A stretch of 64,000 nucleotides of DNA, taken from the NCBI RefSeq assembly GCF_019457885.1, contig NZ_JAHZST010000004.1, forward strand, positions 186,001-250,000, written 5' to 3'. Below, in pieces: positions 17,966-26,260 of this stretch; within the stretch, counting starts at the first letter, position 1; the number at the start of each line of letters is the position of its first letter. The notes beneath the pieces are model-generated. The model did no database searches. It was not told the origin of the DNA and was given only the letters and a program-made list of their open reading frames with translations. This DNA comes from Shewanella nanhaiensis. GTDB lineage: Bacteria; Pseudomonadota; Gammaproteobacteria; Enterobacterales; Shewanellaceae. A program made the position numbers and the translations under genes.

Positions 17966-19159
17966 TTAAGAGACTTTTTTGAGTTCATTTGACTCAGGGG
18001 TATTCACACCATAGACACGTCTGAATCCATCCACCTTTTCAAGGCGAAATTCGCGGTTACTGAATTTAGGCATTACCTGATTTTCATGATCTGCCAATGA
18101 TTGATAGAACCAGCTTGTGTATTTCTCATGGCTTAATGCTTGACGATTGCTAAGCATCTCCTGATGCTCCTTGACTCTTAGATGTTGACGATACCCAGGA
18201 ACGACTTGAGCGCTAAAGAATTCACCCACCGAGCCTGAGCCATAACTGAATAGGCCAATGTTTTGCTCGGTTAAATCTTGTGGGTTATTTTCTAGCAAAG
18301 AGAGCAGGCCGATGTAGAGTGATGCCGTGTAAGTATTGCCAATTTGGCGACCGTAAAGCAGGCTATGTTCATAGCTGAGATCGGTTAATTCAGCCCCTTG
18401 CTGAGGTTCGCTCTCTTTCAAGGCTGTAAAGGCTTTCTTTGACATCTTTGTGAATGGCTGGTGGAAGCATAACCAAGGCAGCTCGCTCAGTTGATGGCCA
18501 CCATTATCTTTATAATTGCTCCAAGCTTGGCGCATCGATTCTAAGTAGACTTCAATGGACAGATGGCCATCTACCTGAGCGGCTTTGTGACCATTAGGGC
18601 GCCAGAAATCCATCACATCGAAGCTGTGCGTGCCATGAGCATGGTGCAGGTTTAGCAATCGTGGGTTTGCACTTATTACCATGGCTAACGCACCAGCTCC
18701 TTGAGTGCACTCACCGAGCGAGTCCTGTTCATAGCGGGCGATATCGGAGGCGATAATGAGGATCTTCTCATCGGGGCGCTGGCGTACCATGTCAGTTGCC
18801 ATTTGTAATGCTGCAGTGGCGCCATAGCAGGCCTGTTTAAACTCAATGACTCGGCAGTTTGACTTAATGCCAAGCAATCCATGGACAAAAAGCCCTGCTG
18901 ATTTTGATTGGTCGATGCCACTTTCGGTGGCTAGAATCACGGTAGAGATAGATGCTCTTACATCATCGGTCAAAATGGGGTTTGCAGCTCCTGCTGCCAA
19001 TGTCACTATATCTTCATCTGGTGATGGGACCGACATCTTCTCTTGGCCTAAACCGTATAGATATTTATTGGGGTCTATACCGTGTTTTTCCGCTAAATCG
19101 GTTAATGGGTAAAAACTTTCAGGAACACAGAGACTGATACTATCGATTCCAACATTCAT
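17966..19159 (-). CDS. mvaS: Hydroxymethylglutaryl-CoA synthase (MvaS/PksG type)
   Basis: A 397-residue enzyme that aligns without gaps through residue 233 with Staphylococcus aureus MvaS as recalled. The catalytic residues fall at identical numbers: Glu79 (ATESG), Cys111 (KQACYGAT) and His233 (CFHQPFTKM). The late GSGSVGEF motif is also present. It should condense acetyl-CoA with acetoacetyl-CoA or a related beta-ketoacyl thioester. Start 19159 is chosen over 19177 because AAGGA lies 7 bases upstream. It is the first gene of the operon. Shewanella and relatives make isoprenoids by the MEP route, so this enzyme is probably for a special product. No other mevalonate gene is in the window. Confidence 0.93.
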   Translation of the reverse strand: MNVGIDSISLCVPESFYPLTDLAEKHGIDPNKYLYGLGQEKMSVPSPDEDIVTLAAGAANPILTDDVRASISTVILATESGIDQSKSAGLFVHGLLGIKSNCRVIEFKQACYGATAALQMATDMVRQRPDEKILIIASDIARYEQDSLGECTQGAGALAMVISANPRLLNLHHAHGTHSFDVMDFWRPNGHKAAQVDGHLSIEVYLESMRQAWSNYKDNGGHQLSELPWLCFHQPFTKMSKKAFTALKESEPQQGAELTDLSYEHSLLYGRQIGNTYTASLYIGLLSLLENNPQDLTEQNIGLFSYGSGSVGEFFSAQVVPGYRQHLRVKEHQEMLSNRQALSHEKYTSWFYQSLADHENQVMPKFSNREFRLEKVDGFRRVYGVNTPESNELKKVS

Positions 19160-19570
19160 TATTAATTCCTTTTTCATGAGTCAAATTAAAATCAACTAGC
19201 AATGAAATACCGGCTAGCGAGTTAGGAAAAGATTCTAAAAAGAATTTATTTAGAGAGATAATGAATTAATCTTGTTTTTTCAATTCAAATAATTCATACG
19301 TAATCTTTAAGGTTGATATACAGTCGCTTAACGCAAGGAACGGTAAATGAAAAATATATCGAAACAAAAAATCATAATGAATATTTTTGTAGCTTTATAT
19401 TAGGTTTGTGATTCAGGTGGAATTTGATGCTGTGTAGTCTTCACTCTATAACATAAAGAGGGGATTTTATTATGACAGTATTAATATGGTTAAGTTATGA
19501 ACTAGCAGCTTTATATCTAGCTGTTAGTTCATAATTTGATCATTTATCTTGTTTATTAAAGGGAACATGA
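19160..19570. promoter_or_regulatory. Promoter region of the mvaS operon and a long palindrome
   Basis: This AT-rich 411-base gap must contain the promoter of the six-gene operon. TTATGAACTAGCAGCT (19495-19510) and AGCTGTTAGTTCATAA (19519-19534) form a 16-bp stem with one mismatch just beyond the stop of the upstream gluthathionyl-hydroquinone reductase gene. It may end that transcript, though no U-tract follows. No further gene was found. Confidence 0.55.
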
Positions 19571-20569
19571 TTAAAAAGCTTCATCTTTTATTAAATAATC
19601 TTCAACGTTATTGATGCCCATATAATCCCTTAAGTGAGGAGAGGTCAGGTCAACGCTGGGACCAGATGGAATGATACCATTAGGGTTTAGTTGCTTGTGA
19701 CTACGGTAGTAATGGCGCTTGATATGCTCCATATCAACGGTTTCGGCTATGGCTGGGGTTTGGTAAAGATCACGCAGATACTCCTTTAGATGCACATAGT
19801 CAGAGACTCGATGGCGACAGACTTTAAAGTGAACAAAATAGACCACATCGAATCGGATCAGAGTGGTAAAAAAGTTCAGATCCGCTTCTGTTAATGTATT
19901 ACCCACTAAGTAACGATGCAGAGATAGGCGATGATTTAGCTCATCAAATGCCTTAAAAACCTTATTGATAGCATCATCATACTCGGCTTGTGCTGTCGCA
20001 AAACCAGCTTGGTAGATACTGTTAGTGATGTGTTTATGGATATATTGATTGATTCTGTTTATGTCTGGCTGACGACTCGGTGGACTGTAATCATAATCCC
20101 CCTTACTGTAACTAGCGAACACGTTATTAAACATGCGCATAATATCCGCAGAGTCATTACTGACAATGGTTTCACGCTCCTTATCCCATAACACGGGGAC
20201 TGAAACTTTCCCTGTATATTGTGGATCCGCTTGCAGGTAGAGTTCATATAAAAAATGCTCACCAGAAACCTCTAACCATTCGGGTAGACTGTGATGTTCA
20301 AATCTCCAACCATTTTCCCCTTTAATGGCATCAAGTTGGGTGACAGAGATGATATCTTGTAACCCTTTAAGCTTTCTCATTAGCATGACGCGATGAGACC
20401 AAGGGCATGCGGGAGAGATAAATAGGTGGTAGCGCCCAGGCTGTGCTTTAAATAATCCTGTGTCATCCTTGACTATCCAATTACGGAATTCACTCTCAGA
20501 GCTATTAATTGCCTTTCTTTCACTTTGCTTTACTTGCTTAAGAACACCATTTATTAGCTCTTTATTCAT
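19571..20569 (-). CDS. Glutathionyl-hydroquinone reductase (Xi-class GST)
   Basis: A 332-residue glutathione transferase-like protein with the active-site motif PACPWSHR near residue 53 and a C-terminal all-helical domain. Length and motif fit the YqjG/PcpF group, which reduces glutathionyl-hydroquinones using glutathione. The cytoplasmic enzyme normally protects quinone chemistry. It lies on the same strand between the molybdoenzyme operon and the mvaS operon, separated from each by 260-410 bases, so it probably has its own promoter. The start has an AAGGA ribosome site. A link to a quinone-like product nearby is inference only. Confidence 0.88.
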   Translation of the reverse strand: MNKELINGVLKQVKQSERKAINSSESEFRNWIVKDDTGLFKAQPGRYHLFISPACPWSHRVMLMRKLKGLQDIISVTQLDAIKGENGWRFEHHSLPEWLEVSGEHFLYELYLQADPQYTGKVSVPVLWDKERETIVSNDSADIMRMFNNVFASYSKGDYDYSPPSRQPDINRINQYIHKHITNSIYQAGFATAQAEYDDAINKVFKAFDELNHRLSLHRYLVGNTLTEADLNFFTTLIRFDVVYFVHFKVCRHRVSDYVHLKEYLRDLYQTPAIAETVDMEHIKRHYYRSHKQLNPNGIIPSGPSVDLTSPHLRDYMGINNVEDYLIKDEAF

Positions 20570-20833
20570 GACTCGATCCTTGTCAGTGTCTTTAATTATT
20601 TAACAACTATATGGATAGTTTACATGTTAGATTTGAAATAATAATTAGTCATAAATGAAATTGATTATTAATCTGAAGTTAATAGTCGCTCCCCATTGGA
20701 TTTTTAACAAAAGAAATATACTTTGGGAAACTCATGTTTTTAAATACCAAATTGGGTTATTGACTCTCGATCTTTATCTTATTATTAAGTTAGAAGGTAG
20801 GTTGAAAGTTACTGTGTAGTAGAGATCTGTGTT

Positions 20834-21631
20834 TTAGTTTATTATCCAATTTGGATCTCTTTGTGAGAAAAAGGCATTAAGACCCTCCTGCCCTTGAGAA
20901 GAAACCCTGATTGCAGCAATTGACTCGCTCGTTTGTGTCAGTAGCTGTGAATTTATCTCTCTTCCCATGACATCAAAAATTAACTGCTTTGATTGCCGAA
21001 CAGCCTCTGGACCATTCTTAAGCAGATTTTGGATGACACTGCTGACCGTAAGCTCTAGCTCATCTTGCTCTATAACCTCGTCGACTAGGCCTAACTCTTT
21101 AGCTTTTTGAGCAGAAAAACGCTCTGCTGTTTGGAAATATCGACGACAGGCATTCATGCCTATAGCATTGATTACATAGGGGCTTATAGTTGCTGGTATC
21201 AAGCCTAACTTGACTTCACTCAGGCAAAAACTAGTTCGTTTTGTGGCAAAGACCATATCGCAGCAACTGGCAAGACCTACACCTCCGCCAAATGCTGGGC
21301 CCTGAATTTGGGCGATGGTGGGAAGAGGGAGAGTATTCAGGGTCTTAAGCATTTGGGCCATTGCGTTAGCATCCGTGACATTTTCCTGATAGGAGTAATC
21401 GGCCATGCTTTTCATCCAGTTAAGATCGGCGCCAGCACAGAAGCTTTTCCCTTTTGCCATGAGCACCATGGCCCGGAGTTCTTGATTAAGGGCTATCTCA
21501 TTAAAAATGTTGGTGAGCGTGGTGATCATACTGTCATCAAAGGCGTTATGTTTATCTGGATTATTTAAGATCACATAAGCTATCTGCTTGCCTTTGATTT
21601 GAAGTAACACTTTCTCTTTGCTGTTTTCCAT
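20834..21631 (-). CDS. Enoyl-CoA hydratase/isomerase, methylglutaconyl-CoA hydratase-like
   Basis: A 265-residue crotonase-fold protein. The oxyanion-hole regions are FCAGADLNWM near residue 65 and FGGGVGLASCCD near residue 112; CLSEVKLGLIPATISPYV and a late GPEAVRQSK segment follow. From memory these match LiuC-type methylglutaconyl-CoA hydratases closely. Such enzymes interconvert HMG-CoA and 3-methylglutaconyl-CoA, of interest because an HMG-CoA synthase gene lies 1.7 kb away. By spacing (23 bases after the tautomerase gene) it is the last gene of the molybdoenzyme operon. An AGGAAG site precedes its ATG. A different enoyl-CoA substrate is possible. Confidence 0.82.
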   Translation of the reverse strand: MENSKEKVLLQIKGKQIAYVILNNPDKHNAFDDSMITTLTNIFNEIALNQELRAMVLMAKGKSFCAGADLNWMKSMADYSYQENVTDANAMAQMLKTLNTLPLPTIAQIQGPAFGGGVGLASCCDMVFATKRTSFCLSEVKLGLIPATISPYVINAIGMNACRRYFQTAERFSAQKAKELGLVDEVIEQDELELTVSSVIQNLLKNGPEAVRQSKQLIFDVMGREINSQLLTQTSESIAAIRVSSQGQEGLNAFFSQRDPNWIIN

Positions 21632-21654
21632 CTTTGCTTCCTACTGATACAGGT

Positions 21655-21876
21655 TTAGTAATTGGGCTTCTTAACGAGTCGCTCTGCTGCTGGTTCGATC
21701 TCTTTTTGTACCACTTTCTCTTGCCACTGCTCTGGAGAGATAGCTTGCATAGCGATGGAAACGGCACCCGCTTCGCAGTGCAATGTGTCACAGAGCAGTG
21801 CGGTTATCCCCTTTACTAAATTTACCTCTTGCTGTTGAGTGACTCCTGGAAAATGTTTGATATTAATGTGTGGCAT
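21655..21876 (-). CDS. 4-oxalocrotonate tautomerase-family protein (PptA-like)
   Basis: A 73-residue protein beginning MPHINIK, so removal of Met leaves the catalytic N-terminal proline of the tautomerase superfamily. Size, the TALLCDTL region and the EQWQEKV segment fit the PptA/YdcE group of E. coli. It should catalyse keto-enol tautomerisation of a small 2-oxo acid or similar compound; the natural substrate of PptA is not well defined. AAGGAGAG lies 5 bases before the ATG. It lies 32 bases after the FeS/anchor gene and 23 before the hydratase gene, indicating one transcript. Confidence 0.9.
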   Translation of the reverse strand: MPHINIKHFPGVTQQQEVNLVKGITALLCDTLHCEAGAVSIAMQAISPEQWQEKVVQKEIEPAAERLVKKPNY

Positions 21877-21908
21877 CTGCTCTCCTTAATATATTGTTTA
21901 TTTAGTGA

Positions 21909-23840
21909 TTAATGGGTGTTGGCAACGACGCCGCATTGGGGCATATCCGTGAGTCCGATATCACGGGCGTGCTGTTCAAAACGTTTATTTTTCCAAAAAA
22001 ACGCACCGGGCATAGTTGTGGGTATGACCAACACATAGAAGAGGGCTCTCCCTACGGTGGCATAGATGAACACAGTGCATATCAGCAGCCCTGCTAGCAC
22101 TAAAGATTGCGTGGAGTTATTGGTCGTGAAGATAATAAGAATTGAGAGAAAACAGGCTAATACCATTAGCGCGTTACGCGCCAGATAGCTTTTACCAAAT
22201 AGGGTCTTCTGGATATAGTGGGCGGCAGCGCCCTCACCACTGTCTTGGTTTAGGTAGCGAGCGTGGAAGATTAAACCTAGACCTTCGCCAATCACTCCCA
22301 GTAAAGTCAATGAGGCTGCGATTTTGATAATTTGTGAGATGTCATCTCCTGCGAGGAGTATTGCTGGTATGGCGAAGATTGCGAATAATCCTGCACCTAA
22401 ACTCAATAGGCTAGCGAAAAATGAGCTCAATACCTGCCAATGATTCCAAAAAGGTCGCGCTTCAATGCGGTAGATACAGTGCATGAAGTAGACGCCTATC
22501 AGCCCACTTACAATGGCGATACCTGCACTAGCATTTATCAGATAACTCAGCCATTGATGGGAGAGCCAAAGCTCAATAAAAGAGAGCAAGGTAAAGCTTG
22601 ATAGGCAGCCAAAAAAAATGGCGATGGCAAAGGCTTCTCGGCTCAGGGGAGAGTATCTTAAGTTATTAAAGCCACGGTAAAAACGCAGTGGTTTACCTAA
22701 GTGTAGTGTTGATAGAAATAACACTGTCATCTGAATAACGGATAAAGCCAGTAAACTTGGTAGATAGAGTGCACTGGATTTGATTGAGACAAAGCTGTCA
22801 ATTTCAAGGTATGAGCCTAGAAGTAGTATTAAAAAAGCGCCAATAACAGCTTGAGTACTTAAGGTAAAAATAACCAGTGGATTCTCTCTGGAACTCAGTT
22901 TACTTAAACTCCAAAGACGTGTTTTATCGGTTTTTTCATCGACAGTGGAGGTAAATTCGCTGCCGTTTTGTTTCTCATATTTTATTGGGCTTGAATCGGT
23001 ACGAACCATCTGATCCGGCAGTGATTTTGTTTGTTGGAACCTGATATTTGGCTGGGTTATCTCAGGTGATGGAAAGCCCGGGATCTGGGTTTTGGCTTGC
23101 TCTCTATTTTGAGGCGTGTTTTCGATAACGCCAAAATCTAATGCATTACCTAGGCAGGCGGAAACACAAGCTGGCTTAAGCCCCTCTTCAAGGCGATCTA
23201 CACACATGTTGCACTTAGATACTTGGCCTTTTACTGGATCAAGTTGAGGTGCGTTATAGGGGCATACCCAAGTGCAGTAACCGCAGCCAAAACAGGTTTC
23301 TGGGTCTTGCAGAACGGCGCCATATTCGGCGTGTTTAGTGTAGGCTCCAGTGGGACAACCTTTTAAACATACAGGGTCGTCACAATGGTTGCAGGCCATG
23401 GAGATGTTCATGCGCTTGTAATCAGGGTAACTGCCACCCTCAACATAGCCCACGGAGCGAAAGGCGAGGTGAGCTGGATTGTTATTTTTTTCGCTGCAAG
23501 CCGATTCACAGGCATGGCAGCCGATACAGTTATCGGCATTGAAGAAAAAACCGTGCTGCTTATTGCGGTTAGGGTTGTCGCCCACCCTGTTTTTTCCATT
23601 GATATTCATGGAACGGTTGGGCGAGGTGTTTGCATGAGTGATATCGATGAGATCAATTCGTTTACCGTAGCGGTTTGTCTCTTTTGCTGGTGCATCTGAT
23701 AGCTTGGCATAGTCCCGCTCGCCGGGTCGAACCTCCCACACCGAGACGCCTAACCCCTCTGTTTTCTGCTTATCTTTTTGTGGACTCGTTAAGCTTACTT
23801 CTGCTTTTGAACTCATAATGTCATCCCTGAATTTTGTCAT
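21909..23840 (-). CDS. Fused DmsB-like ferredoxin and DmsC-like membrane anchor
   Basis: A 643-residue fusion. The N-terminal half has four cysteine groups for [4Fe-4S] clusters between about residues 105 and 245: CIGCHACESAC, CNHCDDPVCLKGC, CFGCGYCTWVC and CNMCVDR...CVSAC. The C-terminal half (about 320-640) holds roughly eight membrane segments like the DmsC anchor, which takes electrons from quinol. It would link the membrane quinone pool to the molybdoenzyme encoded 31 bases upstream. No Tat signal is seen, so the clusters should face the cytoplasm. In DmsABC these are two separate polypeptides. Start 23840 is supported by AAGGGG; an inner ATG at 23816 is less likely. Confidence 0.9.
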   Translation of the reverse strand: MTKFRDDIMSSKAEVSLTSPQKDKQKTEGLGVSVWEVRPGERDYAKLSDAPAKETNRYGKRIDLIDITHANTSPNRSMNINGKNRVGDNPNRNKQHGFFFNADNCIGCHACESACSEKNNNPAHLAFRSVGYVEGGSYPDYKRMNISMACNHCDDPVCLKGCPTGAYTKHAEYGAVLQDPETCFGCGYCTWVCPYNAPQLDPVKGQVSKCNMCVDRLEEGLKPACVSACLGNALDFGVIENTPQNREQAKTQIPGFPSPEITQPNIRFQQTKSLPDQMVRTDSSPIKYEKQNGSEFTSTVDEKTDKTRLWSLSKLSSRENPLVIFTLSTQAVIGAFLILLLGSYLEIDSFVSIKSSALYLPSLLALSVIQMTVLFLSTLHLGKPLRFYRGFNNLRYSPLSREAFAIAIFFGCLSSFTLLSFIELWLSHQWLSYLINASAGIAIVSGLIGVYFMHCIYRIEARPFWNHWQVLSSFFASLLSLGAGLFAIFAIPAILLAGDDISQIIKIAASLTLLGVIGEGLGLIFHARYLNQDSGEGAAAHYIQKTLFGKSYLARNALMVLACFLSILIIFTTNNSTQSLVLAGLLICTVFIYATVGRALFYVLVIPTTMPGAFFWKNKRFEQHARDIGLTDMPQCGVVANTH

Positions 23841-23871
23841 CGTTCCCCTTGTGTAGGGTCAAAGTATTGAA

Positions 23872-26052
23872 TTAGAAGTGTCGACGTTTAAGGCTTAACT
23901 GCTCGGCTTCTTGTTGATCGACAGGTACGATGCGCACCGCACACTGTTTAAAGGCGGGTTGTCGAGAGTGGGGATCGAGTAGGCCTAAGGTTAAACGGTT
24001 CACGCAATCAAAAAAATGAAAGGGGACGAATACCATATCCGGTGCAACCCTGTGTGTGAGTTGCACCATGGCTACAGCATCGCTGCGTCTCGATATCAAG
24101 CGCACATACTCTTGATGTTTCACTCCTAGTTTTTTGGCTGCATCTGGGTTCATCTCCATGTAGGGGATAGGACTAAATTTATTACAGTTGCCGATCTTTC
24201 CTGTGCGAGTGCGAGTATGAAAATGCTCTACCACTCGACCGCTATTGAGCCAGAAAGGGTAGCGTTTATCTGGTTTCTCATTATTGTCGAAAAAACTAAC
24301 GCCAATGAGATTGGCTTTCCCATCAGCAGTTGGAAAATGACCATCTGTGTAAAGCCTAGCTTGACCTGTTTCTCCCTCTCTGCAGGGCCATTGAATCCCA
24401 GTTGCTTGTTCAATCTTGTCATAGCTCATGCCTGAGATATCCAATAAACGCTCACTCCCCTTAGATAGGGCTTTCATCTCATCAAACGCCAGCTCTGGGG
24501 ATGGTGGAAAAGGGATCTTACTGCCGTGGTCAAAATATTTTGCCATCTGGGTAAAGATCCAAAAATCCGATTGAGAGTTAGCATAGTTGGGAACAGATTT
24601 TCGGGTGAGGTTGATTCGGCGCTCGGTATTGGTAAAGCAGCCCTCTTTCTCTGCCCAGATAGCGGCAGGGAGATACACATGGGCATATTGATTGGTTTCC
24701 ACATCGCTGTAGCTATCCTGCACAACCAGAAAGTCCAGTTTCTCCAGCGCTTTGCGGATACGGGAGGTGTTCGGCATTGATGTCATTGGGTTAGTGGCGA
24801 CGAGCCAAAGCCCTTTTATTTCGCCTGTTTCTATTGCTGGGAAGATATCCGTTTCGGTTAAGCCCCTTTTTTCTGGGAAAAAGTCTGGGGTGATGCCCCA
24901 AAAATCTGCAACTTGCTGGCGGTGTTCGGGGTTCTCTAATGCTCGATAGCCAGGGAGGCCTGAGCAGGAGGACCACTCCCGAGTGCCCATGGCGTTACAC
25001 TGGCCTGTGATCGACAAGCTGGTCCCACCGGGTTTACCAATATTGCCGGTGATGAGGTTAAGGTTGTTAATATTTACGACCCCATCAGAGCCGTGGGTGC
25101 TTTGATTAATTCCCATGGTCCAAATACTCATGGCGGTTGCTGCTTTGGCATAAAGCCGCGCGACACTGCGTATGGTGTCCTCATCGATACCACAGACTTT
25201 TTGGGCTAATTTCGGGTTATAGTCCTCAATGATTTTGGTGAGCTCAGATAAGCCTTTGGTGTGTTGTTCGATAAATGCAGTATCTGCTAGGTTTTCATCA
25301 AAAATCACATACATCATGGCATTGATTAATACGCAATCTGTACCAGGGGTGACAGCTAAATGAATGTCGGCCATCTGGGCGAACATGGTGACCCGTGGAT
25401 CGACCACAATCAATGGAAATGGACGTTTTTCGCGGGCCTCTTTTAGGCGCCAATAAATAACTGGGTGTTGCTCCGGTAAGTTAGAGCCAAACGCCATCAA
25501 GCAGTCGGTTTTATCAAAGTCATCATAACAACCGGGTGCTCCATCGGAGCCAAAAGAGCGTTTATAACCGGATACGGCAGAGGCCATGCACAGCGTGGTA
25601 TTACCGTCGTAGTTATTGGTGCCGATACAGCCCCGAACTAGCTTGCCTAAAGTGTAAAACTCCTCTGTTAGCAGTTGACCTGTCGAGACCACGGCAAAAG
25701 CATCTCGTCCATGTTTCTCCTGAATTGTTTTGATTGCTGTGGCAGTTTTATCCATGGCTTGTTGCCAAGATGCTGGCGCGAAAGGCTCATGATGATGCTG
25801 GCGAATTAGCGGCTCACTACCGCGACCTTTGGAATCAAACAGCTCATGCTCAAGCAGCCCCTTGATGCAAAGCTTTCCTCGGTTTACATCGGCTTTGGCG
25901 TTGCCTCGGCTGGTGATGACTTTTCCTGAACTGTCCAGACCAAGTTCAATTGAGCACCCTGTTGAGCAGTAAGCGCAGGTAGCGTAAGACCAGTGTGCAA
26001 CTCTCTTTTCCGGAATAACGATAGGCTTAATGTTTTTTCTGCCAAAGAGCAT
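23872..26052 (-). CDS. Molybdopterin nitrate-reductase-like catalytic subunit
   Basis: A 726-residue molybdo-bis-MGD enzyme. The N-terminal [4Fe-4S] motif is CAYCSTGC (residues 26-33) with a fourth Cys in GKLCIKG. The probable Mo-ligand Cys lies in GNTTLCMAS near residue 155. Further segments (SDGAPGCYDD, INQSTHGSDGVVN, GQCNAMGTRE) are those of NapA/NasA/NarB nitrate reductases. It has no Tat leader, so it is cytoplasmic as in assimilatory enzymes, yet it is paired with a membrane quinol anchor. It heads a four-gene operon. Nitrate as substrate is likely but not proven; no assimilatory nitrite reductase is in the window. Confidence 0.85.
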   Translation of the reverse strand: MLFGRKNIKPIVIPEKRVAHWSYATCAYCSTGCSIELGLDSSGKVITSRGNAKADVNRGKLCIKGLLEHELFDSKGRGSEPLIRQHHHEPFAPASWQQAMDKTATAIKTIQEKHGRDAFAVVSTGQLLTEEFYTLGKLVRGCIGTNNYDGNTTLCMASAVSGYKRSFGSDGAPGCYDDFDKTDCLMAFGSNLPEQHPVIYWRLKEAREKRPFPLIVVDPRVTMFAQMADIHLAVTPGTDCVLINAMMYVIFDENLADTAFIEQHTKGLSELTKIIEDYNPKLAQKVCGIDEDTIRSVARLYAKAATAMSIWTMGINQSTHGSDGVVNINNLNLITGNIGKPGGTSLSITGQCNAMGTREWSSCSGLPGYRALENPEHRQQVADFWGITPDFFPEKRGLTETDIFPAIETGEIKGLWLVATNPMTSMPNTSRIRKALEKLDFLVVQDSYSDVETNQYAHVYLPAAIWAEKEGCFTNTERRINLTRKSVPNYANSQSDFWIFTQMAKYFDHGSKIPFPPSPELAFDEMKALSKGSERLLDISGMSYDKIEQATGIQWPCREGETGQARLYTDGHFPTADGKANLIGVSFFDNNEKPDKRYPFWLNSGRVVEHFHTRTRTGKIGNCNKFSPIPYMEMNPDAAKKLGVKHQEYVRLISRRSDAVAMVQLTHRVAPDMVFVPFHFFDCVNRLTLGLLDPHSRQPAFKQCAVRIVPVDQQEAEQLSLKRRHF

Positions 26053-26260
26053 AGATCCGCCAACTAAATTAAAAATTGATATTAATAAGAGTGAGCAAGA
26101 TAAAAGAGTCGTGAAAAACAGAAAAATGATTTTTTTGAGTTGTACCTATTAATTTTTTATGTAAGACGCAATGAGCTGTTAAAGATAATAATAATGTCAG
26201 TTTCACGATTATAAATTGAGAAATTTTGAGTTCGTTTTAAATTAATTAAGGAAGATAATA

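Noticed and set aside
11279..19159. Trans-AT polyketide synthase cluster
   Set aside because: HMG-CoA synthase and a ketosynthase are present, but no modular synthase, acyltransferase, carrier protein or phosphopantetheinyl transferase gene is in the window.
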